Below, one piece after another: positions 52,788 to 64,000 of a stretch of DNA of 64,000 nucleotides. Source of the stretch: Sipunculus nudus (Eukaryota > Annelida > Sipuncula > Golfingiida > Sipunculidae); the NCBI GenBank assembly GCA_026874595.1, contig CM049318.1:26376956-26440955 (forward strand), in the 5' to 3' direction. A program made the translations under genes and the position numbers. The notes below the pieces were generated by a model. It did no database searches and was not told where the DNA came from. It was given only the letters and a program-made list of their open reading frames with translations. How positions within the stretch are numbered: the stretch's first letter is position 1; every line of letters starts with the position of its first letter.

Positions 52788-53817
52788 GTTATTTGCAATA
52801 TTTTTAAGTTCAATATTTCATGAATATACAATATCCCAAGGGGAAATAATCAAATATTGCGTAACTCTAATTTTAATTTTAAGTTTAATGTAAGCTATAT
52901 TTTCTTTTAAGATACTTCGAAAATGTTATAGTAAACTTGAAAAAAGTAAGGGCATAGAATGAGAATCTGTTTTATTTTATATACGCAACACTATCCAAAA
53001 AGAAGACCTTACTCTGTTATACTCTTAGCCCATTCCTCAATTTATAAAAGGGTTCCAAGTGTAACTGCAAAGTAAGGCTCAAATCTTTGCATTTCATTTC
53101 TTACTATTATTTTCACTATCTAACTGTAAAGTTTAAAAAAAAATTACTATACCATGCTCTCTCCTCATCCTTTAGTGTATTCACTGATCCTCCGCTTATT
53201 TTTGCACAGGCATTCTACAAAGACTGAGAATTGAACAGTGTACAGCATCTCATGAATATTCAACTACGCACCAACTAAATTAAGACTTGTCATTCTCTTT
53301 TTAACTGTCATTCTAATAAACATGCTTGACGATAACACATAAAAATAACCTCCTCTTTTTACATCAGAAATACTACATCTGCAGATGAACAAATGTGCCA
53401 CAGTTTTAGTAGTTGAATGTTTGATCGAGATTGCGTACTTCCAGGAATGTGAATAAAAGAATACGTAATGAGCATTTCGTAAAGATGACAATTAACCTCA
53501 GTTTCATGTTTGATCCCGTTTTAATGCCACTCAATTAATCGCTCAAATTCGAATATGATAATATCAGAAGATCCAAACCATCTATATAGCACAAAATGTA
53601 AAAAATGTTACTTCTGCTTATTTGGTCAAATCCGTATGGCGATCAAAAGAGTAGTGTACTCTTTCATTATATGCCAAAAGAACATTTTGGATTGACCGAG
53701 CAAGCAGACAACATAACATTTGATTAATCAGATATTGCATTTTTCTGTTATTCTGTCAAGACGACATAAAAATTCACATGTAATTCCATTAGGCATTTTT
53801 CAACATCTGCAGATGAA
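52788..53817. repeat. Monomer M50, class A
   Basis: A; counterpart of M40 at +10,484 (TTTTCTTTTAAG, AAACTTGAAAAAAG) but without its internal B tract. GACTGAGAATTG near 53222 shared with M43. Confidence 0.92.
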
Positions 53818-54850
53818 GTTATTTGCAATATTTTAAAGTTGAAAATTTGACGAATATACCATATCCCAAGGGGGAATGAAGCAAATATTGCGTAACTCTA
53901 CTTTTAATTTAAATTTAACGTAAGCTATATTTTCTATTTTAAAATACTTCGAAATTGTTAGTTAACCCGAAATAAGTAAGGACATAGAATGAGAATCCGG
54001 GTTTTTTTATATACGCAACACTATCCAAAAAGAAGGCCTTACTCTGTTATACTCTTAGCCCATTCCTCAATTTATTAAACGGTTACAGGTGAAACTGCAA
54101 AGAACGGCTCAAATCTGTGCATTTCATTTCTTACTATTATTTTCACTATCTAAGTGTTAAGTTTAAAAAATTTACTATACCATGCTCTCTCCTCATCGTT
54201 TATATATTCACTGATCCTCCGCTCGTTATCGCACAGGTATTCTACAAAGACTGAGATTTGAACAGTGTACAGCATCACACGAATATTCAACTACGCACCA
54301 ACTAAATTAAGACTTGTCATTCCTATTTTAAATGTCTTTCTAATAAACATGCTTGACGATAACACATAAAAATAACCTCCTTTTTTTACATCAGAAATAC
54401 TACAACATCTGCAAATGAACAAATGTGCAACAGTTTTAGTAGTTGAATGTTTGATCGAGATTGCGTAATTCCTGGAGAGTGAATAATAGATTACGTAATG
54501 AGCATTTCGTAAACAGGAAAATTAACCTCAGTTTCATGTTTGATCCCGTTTTTCATGACACTCAAATAATCGCTCAAATTCGAATATGATCAAATCAGAG
54601 GAACCAAACAATCTATTTTGAACCAAATGTAAAAAAAATGTTACTTCTGCTTATTTGGTCAAATCCGTATGGCGATCAAAAGAGAAGTGTACTCTTTCAT
54701 TATGTGCCAAACGAACATATTGGATTGACCAAGCAAGCAGACAACATTACATTTGATTAATCAGATACATTATTTTTCTGATATTCTGTCAAGACGACAT
54801 TAAAATTCACAGTTTATTCCATCAGGCATTTTTCAACATCTGCAGATGAA
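53818..54850. repeat. Monomer M51, class B2 with A patch
   Basis: Counterpart of M41 at +10,484, same length; private GGAATGAAGCAAAT near 53873. Confidence 0.93.
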
Positions 54851-55881
54851 GTTATTTGCAATATTTTTAAGTTCAATATTTCATGAATATACAATATCCC
54901 AAGGGGAAATAATCAAATATTGCGTAACTCTAATTTTAATTTTAAGTTTAATGTAAGCTATATTTTCTTTTTAAGATACTTCGAAAATGTTATAGTAAAC
55001 TCGAAATAAGTAAGGGCATAGAATGAGAATCTGTTTTATTTTATATACGCAACACTATCCAAAAAGAAGACCTTACTCTGTTATACTCTTAGGCCATTCC
55101 TCAATTTATAAAAGGGTTCCAAGTGTAACTGCAAAGTAAGGCTCAAATCTTTGCATTTCATTTCTTACTATTATTTTCACTATCTTACTGTAAAGTTTAA
55201 AAAAAAATTACTATACCATGCTCTCTCCTCATCCTTTAGTGTATTCACTGATCCTCCGCTTATTTTTGCAAAGGCATTCTACAAAGACTGAGATTTGAAC
55301 AGTGTACAGCATCTCATGAATATTCAACTACGCACCAACTCAATTAAGACTTGTCATTCTCTTTTTAACTGTCATTCTAATAAACATGCTTGACGATAAC
55401 ACATAAAAATAACCTCCTCTTTTTACATGAGAAATACTACATCTGCAGATGAACAAATGTGCCACAGTTTTAGTAGTTGAATGTTTGATCGAGATTGCGT
55501 ACTTCCAGGAGAGTGAATAAAAGAATACGTAATGAGCATTTCGTAAAGATGACAATTAACCTCAGTTTCATGTTTGATCCCGTTTTAATGCCACTCAATT
55601 AATCGCTCAAATTCGAATATGATAATATCAGAAGATCCAAACCATCTATATAGCACCAAATGTAAAAAATGTTACTTCTGCTTATTTGGTCAAATCCGTA
55701 TGGCGATCAAAAGAGTAGTGTACTCTTTCATTATATGCCAAAAGAACATATTGGATTGACCGAGCAAGCAGACAACATAACATTTGATTAATCAGATATT
55801 GCATTTTTCTGTTATTCTGTCAAGACGACATAAAAATTCACATGTAATTCCATTAGGCATTTTTCAACATCTGCAGATGAA
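54851..55881. repeat. Monomer M52, class A
   Basis: Counterpart of M42 at +10,484; reads the same at all marks checked. Confidence 0.93.
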
Positions 55882-56998
55882 GTTATTTGCATTATTTTAA
55901 AGTTGAAAATTTGACGAATATACCATATCCCAAGGGGGAATGAATCAAATATTGCGTAACTCTACTTTTAATTTAAATTTAAGTTCAATATTTCATTAAT
56001 ATACAATATCCCAAGGGGAAATAATCAAATATTGCGTAACTCTACTTTTAATTTAAATTTAACGTAAGCTATATTTTCTATTTTAAAATACTTCGAAATT
56101 GTTAGTTAACCCGAAATAAGTCCGGACATAGAATGAGAATCCGGGTTTTTTTATATAAGCAACACTATCCAAAAGGAAGGCCTTACTCTGTTATACTCTT
56201 AGCCCATTCCTCAATTTATAAAAGGGTTCCAAGTGTAACTGCAAAGTAAGGCTCAAATCTTTGCATTTCATTTCTTACTATTATTTTCACTATCTAACTG
56301 TAAAGTTTAAAAAAAAATTACTATACCATGCTCTCTCCTCATCCTTTAGTGTATTCACTGATCCTCCGCTTATTTTTGCACAGGCATTCTACAAAGACTG
56401 AGAATTGAACAGTGTACAGCATCTCATGAATATTCAACTACGCACCAACTAAATTAAGACTTGTCATTCCTATTTTAAATGTCTTTCTAATAAACATGCT
56501 TGACGATATCACATAAAAATAAACTCCTCATTTTTACATCAGAAATACTACAACATCTGCAAATGAACAAATGTGCCACCGTTTTAGTAGTTGAATGTTT
56601 GATCGAGATTGCGTAATTCCTGGAGAGTGAATAATAGATTACGTAATGAGCATTTCGTAAACAGGAAAATTAACCTCAGTTTCATGTTTGATCCCGTTTT
56701 TCATGACACTCAAACAATCGCTCAAATTCGAATATGATCAAATCAGAGGAACCAAACAATCTATATTGGACCAAATGTAAAAAAAATGTTACTTCTGCTT
56801 ATTTGGTCAAATCCGTATGGCGATCAAAAGAGTAGTGTACTCTTTCATCATATGCCAAAAGAACATATTGGATTGACCGAGCAAGCAGACAACATAACAT
56901 TTGATTAATCAGATATTGCATTTTTCTGTTATTCTGTCAAGACGACATAAAAATTCACATGTAATTCCATTAGGCATTTTTCAACATCTGCAGATGAA
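55882..56998. repeat. Monomer M53, chimeric B with 80-bp insertion
   Basis: Counterpart of M43 at +10,484, including AAGTCCGGACATAG, ATTGGACC and CATCATATGCC. Confidence 0.93.
55983..56062. repeat. 80-bp partial duplication in M53
   Basis: Exactly 10,484 bp after the M43 insertion, carried along by the large duplication. Confidence 0.9.
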
Positions 56999-58032
56999 GT
57001 TATTTGCAATATTTTAAAGTTGAAAATTTGACGAATATACCATATTCCAAGGGGAAATGAATCAAATATTGCGTGACTCTACTTTTAATTTAAATTTAAC
57101 GTAAGCTATATTTTATATTTTAAAATACTTCAAAATTGTTAGTTAACCCGAAATAAGTAAGGACATAGAATGAGAATCCGGGTTTTTTTTATATACGCAA
57201 CACTATCCAAAAAGAAGGCCTTACTCTGTTATACTCTTAGCCCATTCCTCAATTTATTAAACGGTTACAGGTGAAACTGCAAAGAACGGCTCAAATCTGT
57301 GCATTTCATTTCTTACTATTATTTTCACTATCTAAGTGTTAAGTTTAAAAAATTTACTATACCATGCTCTCTCCTCATCGTTTATTTATTCACTGATCCT
57401 CCGCTCGTTATCGCACAGGTATTCTACAAAGACTGAGATTTGAACAGTGTACAGCATCTCACGAATATTCAACTACGCACCAACTAAATTAAGACTTGTC
57501 ATTCCTATTTTAAATGTCTTTCTAATAAACATGCTTGACGATATCACATAAAAATAAACTCCTCATTTTTACATCAGAAATACTACAACATCTGCAAATG
57601 AACAAATGTGCCACAGTTTTAGTAGTTGAATGTTTGATCGAGATTGCGTAATTCCTGGAGAGTGAATAATAGATTACGTAATGAGCATTTCGTAAACAGG
57701 AAAATTAACCTCAGTTTCATGTTTGATCCCGTTTTTCATGACACTCAAATAATCGCTCAAATTCGAATATGATCAAATCAGAGGAACAAAACAATCTATA
57801 TTGAACCAAATGTAAAAAAATGTTACTTCTGCTTATTTGGTCAAATCCGTATGGCGATCAAAAGAGTAGTGTACTCTTTCATTATGTGCCAAACGAACAT
57901 ATTGGATTGACCGAGCAAGCAGACAACATTACATTTGATTAATCAGATACATTATTTTTCTGATATTGTGTCAAAACGACATTAAAATTCACAGTTTATT
58001 CCATCAGGCACTTTTCAACATCTGCAGATGAA
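56999..58032. repeat. Monomer M54, class B2
   Basis: Counterpart of M44 (+10,484) and near-copy of M57; keeps the intact hairpin where M44 has CAAAACAG. Confidence 0.93.
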
Positions 58033-59063
58033 GTTATTCGCAATATTTTTAAGTTCAATATTTCATGAATATACAATATCCCAAGGGGAAATAATCAAAT
58101 ATTGCGTAACTCTAATTTTAATTTTAAGTTTAATGTAAGCTATATTTTCTTTTTAAGATACTTCGAAAATGTTATAGTAAACTCGAAAAAAGTAAGGGCA
58201 TAGAATGAGAATCTGTTTTATTTTATATACGCAACACTATCCAAAAAGAAGACCTTACTCTGTTATACTCTTAGCCCATTCCTCAATTTATAAAAGGGTT
58301 CCAAGTGTAACTGCAAAGTAAGGCTCAAATCTTTGCATTTCATTTCTTACTATTATTTTCACTATCTAACTGTAAAGTTTAAAAAAAAATTACTATACCA
58401 TGCTCTCTCCTCATCCTTTAGTGTATTCACTGATCCTCCGCTTATTTTTGCACAGGCATTCTACAAAGACTGAGATTTGAACAGTGTACAGCATCTCATG
58501 AATATTCAACTACGCACCAACTAAATTAAGACTTGTCATTCTCTTTTTAACTGTCATTCTAATAAACATGCTTGACGATAACACATAAAAATAACCTCCT
58601 CTTTTTACATCAGAAATACTACATCTGCAGATGAACAAATGTGCCACAGTTTTAGTAGTTGAATGTTTGATCGAGATTGCGTACTTCCAGGAATGTGAAT
58701 AAAAGAATACGTAATGAGCATTTCGTAAAGATGACAATTAACCTCAGTTTCATGTTTGATCCCGTTTTAATGCCACTCAATTAATCGCTCAAATTCGAAT
58801 ATGATAATATCAGAAGATCCAAACCATCTATATAGCACCAAATGTAAAAAATGTTACTTCTGCTTATTTGGTCAAATCCGTATGGCGATCAAAAGAGTAG
58901 TGTACTCTTTCATTATATGCCAAAAGAACATATTGGATTGACCGAGCAAGCAGACAACATAACATTTGATTAATCAGATATTGCATTTTTCTGTTATTCT
59001 GTCAAGACGACATAAAAATTCACATGTAATTCCATTAGGCATTTTTCAACATCTGCAGATGAA
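58033..59063. repeat. Monomer M55, class A
   Basis: Counterpart of M45 (+10,484), including TTATTCGCAATATT at its head. Confidence 0.93.
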
Positions 59064-60094
59064 ATTATTTGCAATATTTTAAAGTTGAAAATTTGACGAA
59101 TATACCATATCCCAAGGGGGAATGAATCAAATATTGCGTAACTCTACTTTTAATTTAAATTTAACGTAAGCTATATTTTATATTTTAAAATACTTCGAAA
59201 TTGTTAGTTAACCCGAAATAAGTAAGGACATAGAATGAGAATCCGGGTTTTTTTTATATACGCAACACTATCCAAAAATAAGGCCTTACTCTGTTATACT
59301 CTTAGCCCATTCCTCAATTTATTAAACGGTTACAGGTGAAACTGCAAAGAACGGCTCAAATCTGTGCATTTCATTTCTTACTATTATTTTCACTATCTAA
59401 GTGTTAAGTTTAAAAAATTTACTATACCATGCTCTCTCCTCATCGTTTATTTATTCACTGATCCTCCGCTCGTTATCGCACAGGTATTCTACAAAGACTG
59501 AGATTTGAACAGTGTACAGCATCTCATGAATATTCAACTACGCACCAACTAAATTAAGACTTGTCATTCTCTTTTTAACTGTCATTCTAATAAACATGCT
59601 TGACGATAACACATAAAAATAACCTCCTCTTTTTACATCAGAAATACTACATCTGCAGATGAACAAATGTGCCACAGTTTTAGTAGTTGAATGTTTGATC
59701 GAGATTGCGTACTTCCAGGAATGTGAATAAAAGAATACGTAATGAGCATTTCGTAAAGATGACAATTAACCTCAGTTTCATGTTTGATCCCGTTTTTCAT
59801 GACACTCAAACAATCGCTCAAATTCGAATATGATCAAATCAGAGGAACCAAACAATCTATATTGGACCAAATGTAAAAAAAATGTTACTTCTGCTTATTT
59901 GGTCAAATCCGTATGGCGATCAAAAGAGTAGTGTACTCTTTCATCATATGCCAAAAGAACATATTGGATTGACCGAGCAAGCAGACAACATAACATTTGA
60001 TTAATCAGATATTGCATTTTTCTGTTATTCTGTCAAGACGACATAAAAATTCACATGTAATTCCATTAGGCATTTTTCAACATCTGCAGATGAA
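59064..60094. repeat. Monomer M56, chimera B-A-B-A with a fusion junction
   Basis: Matches M46 up to about 59771-59796, then becomes the tail of M43/M53 (TTTTTCATGACACTC, ATTGGACC, CATCATATGCC). This is the join that starts a tandem second copy of the 3.1-kb block M54-M56. Confidence 0.92.
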
Positions 60095-61129
60095 GTTATT
60101 TGCAATATTTTAAAGTGGAAAATTTGACGAATATACCATATTCCAAGGGGAAATGAATCAAATATTGCGTGACTCTACTTTTAATTTAAATTTAACGTAA
60201 GCTATATTTTATATTTTAAAATACTTCAAAATTGTTAGTTAACCCGAAATAAGTAAGGACATAGAATGAGAATCCGGGTTTTTTTTATATACGCAACACT
60301 ATCCAAAAAGAAGGCCTTACTCTGTTATACTCTTAGCCCATTCCTCAATTTATTAAACGGTTACAGGTGAAACTGCAAAGAACGGCTCAAATCTGTGCAT
60401 TTCATTTCTTACTATTATTTTCACTATCTAAGTGTTAAGTTTTAAAAATTTACTATACCATGCTCTCTCCTCATCGTTTATTTATTCACTGATCCTCCGC
60501 TCGTTATCGCACAGGTATTCTACAAAGACTGAGATTTGAACAGTGTACAGCATCTCACGAATATTCAACTACGCACCAACTAAATTAAGACTTGTCATTC
60601 CTATTTTAAATGTCTTTCTAATAAACATGCTTGACGATATCACATAAAAATAAACTCCTCATTTTTACATCAGAAATACTACAACATCTGCAAATGAACA
60701 AATGTGCCACAGTTTTAGTAGTTGAATGTTTGATCGAGATTGCGTAATTCCTGGAGAGTGAATAATAGATTACGTAATGAGCATTTCGTAAACAGGAAAA
60801 TTAACCTCAGTTTCATGTTTGATCCCGTTTTTCATGACACTCAAATAATCGCTCAAATTCGAATATGATCAAATCAGAGGAACCAAACAATCTATATTGA
60901 ACCAAATGTAAAAAAAATGTTACTTCTGCTTATTTGGTCAAATCCGTATGGCGATCAAAAGAGTAGTGTACTCTTTCATTATGTGCCAAACGAACATATT
61001 GGATTGACCGAGCAAGCAGACAACATTACATTTGATTAATCAGATACATTATTTTTCTGATATTGTGTCAAAACGACATTAAAATTCACAGTTTATTCCA
61101 TCAGGCACTTTTCAACATCTGCAGATGAA
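60095..61129. repeat. Monomer M57, class B2
   Basis: Copy of M54 at +3,096; head reads GTGGAAAATTT and GTTTTAAAAATTT replaces GTTTAAAAAATTT near 60438. Confidence 0.93.
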
Positions 61130-62159
61130 GTTATTTGCAATATTTTTAAGTTCAATATTTCATGAATATACAATATCCCAAGGGGAAATAATCAAATATT
61201 GCGTAACTCTAATTTTAATTTTAAGTTTAATGTAAGCTATATTTTCTTTTTAAGATACTTCGAAAATGTTATAGTAAACTCGAAAAAAGTAAGGGCATAG
61301 AATGAGAATCTGTTTTATTTTATATACGCAACACTATCCAAAAAGAAGACCTTACTCTGTTATACTCTTAGCCCATTCCTCAATTTATAAAAGGGTTCCA
61401 AGTGTAACTGCAAAGTAAGGCTCAAATCTTTGCATTTCATTTCTTACTATTATTTTCACTATCTAACTGTAAAGTTTAAAAAAAATTACTATACCATGCT
61501 CTCTCCTCATCCTTTAGTGTATTCACTGATCCTCCGCTTATTTTTGCACAGGCATTCTACAAAGACTGAGATTTGAACAGTGTACAGCATCTCATGAATA
61601 TTCAACTACGCACCAACTAAATTAAGACTTGTCATTCTCTTTTTAACTGTCATTCTAATAAACATGTTTGACGATAACACATAAAAATAACCTCCTCTTT
61701 TTACATCAGAAATACTACATCTGCAGATGAACAAATGTGCCACAGTTTTAGTAGTTGAATGTTTGATCGAGATTGCGTACTTCCAGGAATGTGAATAAAA
61801 GAATACGTAATGAGCATTTCGTAAAGATGACAATTAACCTCAGTTTCATGTTTGATCCCGTTTTAATGCCACTCAATTAATCGCTCAAATTCGAATATGA
61901 TAATATCAGAAGATCCAAACCATCTATATAGCACCAAATGTAAAAAATGTTACTTCTGCTTATTTGGTCAAATCCGTATGGCGATCAAAAGAGTAGTGTA
62001 CTCTTTCATTATATGCCAAAAGAACATATTGGATTGACCGAGCAAGCAGACAACATAACATTTGATTAATCAGATATTGCATTTTTCTGTTATTCTGTCA
62101 AGACGACATAAAAATTCACATGTAATTCCATTAGGCATTTTTCAACATCTGCAGATGAA
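61130..62159. repeat. Monomer M58, class A
   Basis: Copy of M55 at +3,097; head TTATTTGC rather than TTATTCGC, and AACATGTTTGACG near 61662 is private. Confidence 0.93.
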
Positions 62160-63187
62160 ATTATTTGCAATATTTTAAAGTTGAAAATTTGACGAATATA
62201 CCATATCCCAAGGGGGAATGAATCAAATATTGCGTAACTCTACTTTTAATTTAAATTTAACGTAAGCTATATTTTATATTTTAAAATACTTCGAAATTGT
62301 TAGTTAACCCGAAATAAGTAAGGACATAGAATGAGAATCCGGGTTTTTTTTATATACGCAACACTATCCAAAAATAAGGCCTTACTCTGTTATACTCTTA
62401 GCCCATTCCTCAATTTATTAAACGGTTACAGGTGAAACTGCAAAGAACGGCTCAAATCTGTGCATTTCATTTCTTACTATTATTTTCACTATCTAAGTGT
62501 TAAGTTTAAAAAATTTACTATACCATGCTCTCTCCTCATCGTTTATTTATTCACTGATCCTCCGCTCGTTATCGCACAGGTATTCTACAAAGACTGAGAT
62601 TTGAACAGTGTACAGCATCTCATGAATATTCAACTACGCACCAACTAAATTAAGACTTGTCATTCTCTTTTTAACTGTCATTCTAATAAACATGCTTGAC
62701 GATAACACATAAAAATAACCTCCTCTTTTTACATCAGAAATACTACATCTGCAGATGAACAAATGTGCCACAGTTTTAGTAGTTGAATGTTTGATCGAGA
62801 TTGCGTACTTCCAGGAATGTGAATAAAAGAATACGTAATGAGCATTTCGTAAAGATGACAATTAACCTCAGTTTCATGTTTGATCCCGTTTTAATGCCAC
62901 TCAATTAATCGCTCAAATTCGAATATGATAATATCAGAAGATCCAAACCATCTATATAGCACCAAATGTAAAAAATGTTACTTCTGCTTATTTGGTCAAA
63001 TCCGTATGGCGATCAAAAGAGTAGTGTACTCTTTCATTATATGCCAAAAGAACATATTGGATTGACCGAGCAATCAGACAACATAACATTTGATTAATCA
63101 GATATTGCATTTTTCTGTTATTCTGTCAAGACGACATAAAAATTCACATGTAATTCCATTAGGCATTTTTCAACATCTGCAGATGAA
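62160..63187. repeat. Monomer M59, chimera B then A
   Basis: Copy of M46 with the full A tail that M56 lacks; starts ATTATTTGC. Confidence 0.93.
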
Positions 63188-64000
63188 GTTATTTGCAATA
63201 TTTTAAAGTTGAAAATTTGACGAATATACCATATCCCAAGGGGGAATGAATCAAATATTGCGTAACTCTACTTTTAATTTAAATTTAACGTAAGCTATAT
63301 TTTCTATTTTAAAATACTTCGAAATTGTTAGTTAACCCGAAATAAGTAAGGACATAGAATGAGAATCCGGGTTTTTTTATATACGCAACACTATCCAAAA
63401 AGAAGGCCTTACTCTGTTATACTCTTAGCCCATTCCTCAATTTATTAAACGGTTACAGGTGAAACTGCAAAGAACGGCTCAAATCTGTGCATTTCATTTC
63501 TTACTATTATTTTCACTATCTAAGTGTTAAGTTTAAAAAATTTACTATACCATGCTCTCTCCTCATCGTTTATATATTCACTGATCCTCCGCTCGTTATC
63601 GCACAGGTATTCTACAAAGACTGAGATTTGAACAGTGTACAGCATCTCACGAATATTCAACTACGCACCAACTAAATTAAGACTTGTCATTCCTATTTTA
63701 AATGTCTTTCTAATAAACATGCTTGACGATAACACATAAAAATAACCTCCTTTTTTTTACATCAGAAATACTACAACATCTGCAAATGAACAAATGTGCC
63801 ACAGTTTTAGTAGTTGAATGTTTGATCGAGATTGCGTAATTCCTGGAGAGTGAATAATAGATTACGTAATGAGCATTTCGTAAACAGGAAAATTAACCTC
63901 AGTTTCATGTTTGATCCCGTTTTTCATGACACTCAAATAATCGCTCAAATTCGAATATGATCAAATCAGAGGAACCAAACAATCTATTTTGAACCAAATG
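63188..64000. repeat. Monomer M60, class B2 with A patch, cut by the window end
   Basis: First 813 bp only. Same type as M47 at +13,580; the array continues past the window. Confidence 0.93.

Larger units (their letters stand above)
18699..64000. repeat. Satellite array, right segment (rest of M17 to M60)
   Basis: Continuation of the array in the same orientation. Monomer starts: 19508, 20541, 21577, 22611, 23648, 24686, 25720, 26760, 27796, 28832, 29868, 30905, 31941, 32981, 34017, 35053, 36091, 37126, 38166, 39200, 40234, 41266, 42304, 43334, 44367, 45398, 46515, 47549, 48580, 49608, 50642, 51674, 52788, 53818, 54851, 55882, 56999, 58033, 59064, 60095, 61130, 62160 and 63188. A/B alternation is often broken by chimeric monomers and runs of B. 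Three monomers carry an 80-bp insertion. No stretch longer than a few bases falls outside the repeat. Confidence 0.98.

Noticed and set aside
1-64000. CENP-B box (TTCGNNNNANNCGGG) in the monomer
   Set aside because: TTCGAA and CCCGAA/CCGGG words are present, but none in the required spacing on either strand.
1-64000. CRISPR array or bacterial repeat
   Set aside because: The repeat is ~1 kb without unique spacers, and the insert is a eukaryotic LINE with poly(A) and target duplication.
1-64000. rDNA intergenic spacer or tandem 5S/tRNA/histone gene unit
   Set aside because: No rRNA, tRNA or histone coding sequence can be seen in any monomer.

Overview
The window is satellite DNA. Sixty head-to-tail copies (59 complete, one cut by the window end) of an AT-rich monomer of about 1,035 bp fill it from base 1 to base 64000, all in one orientation. 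The only interruption is one non-LTR retrotransposon fragment (16821-18698). I see no protein-coding host gene, rRNA, tRNA, CRISPR array or bacterial-style operon. The short open frames found in the monomers shift frame between copies and are not genes. A kilobase-scale satellite carrying a truncated, poly(A)-tailed LINE indicates an animal nuclear genome. The LINE protein tail looks invertebrate-like (a mollusc is one option), but this is a weak inference.

I set the monomer phase at the motif GTTATTTGCAATATT, which follows a PstI-containing palindrome. Two main monomer classes exist. Class A has the head GTTCAATATTTCATGAATAT, the middle CGTACTTCCAGGAATGTG and the tail ATTGCATTTTTCTGTTATTC. 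Class B has the head GTTGAAAATTTGACGAATAT, the middle CGTAATTCCTGGAGAGTG and the tail ACATTATTTTTCTGATATTC. B splits into B1 (GAATCTGG/T run) and B2 (GAATCCGGG, GAAGGCC). The basic higher-order unit is an A-B dimer of about 2,070 bp.

Layout: 1-3105 is A-B-B. 3106-19507 is seven regular A-B dimers, the last carrying the LINE. 19508-25719 is A-chimera-B followed by two dimers, the first end of which resembles 2072-10363 with fewer dimer copies. 25720-37125 is irregular, with runs of B monomers and a repeated 3.1-kb block. 37126-44366 is mostly A-B. 44367-64000 is a patchwork of A-B-B trimers and A-B dimers, with a large block repeated at an offset of 10,484 bp and a tandem 3.1-kb trimer near the right end.

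One rule links these patterns. At every monomer junction I inspected, an A-type tail is followed by a B-type head and a B-type tail by an A-type head. All departures from strict alternation therefore come from switches inside monomers, many of them in short blocks where A and B are identical. The window reads as a record of unequal crossing over and gene conversion. Whether the array is centromeric, pericentromeric or elsewhere cannot be decided from sequence alone.
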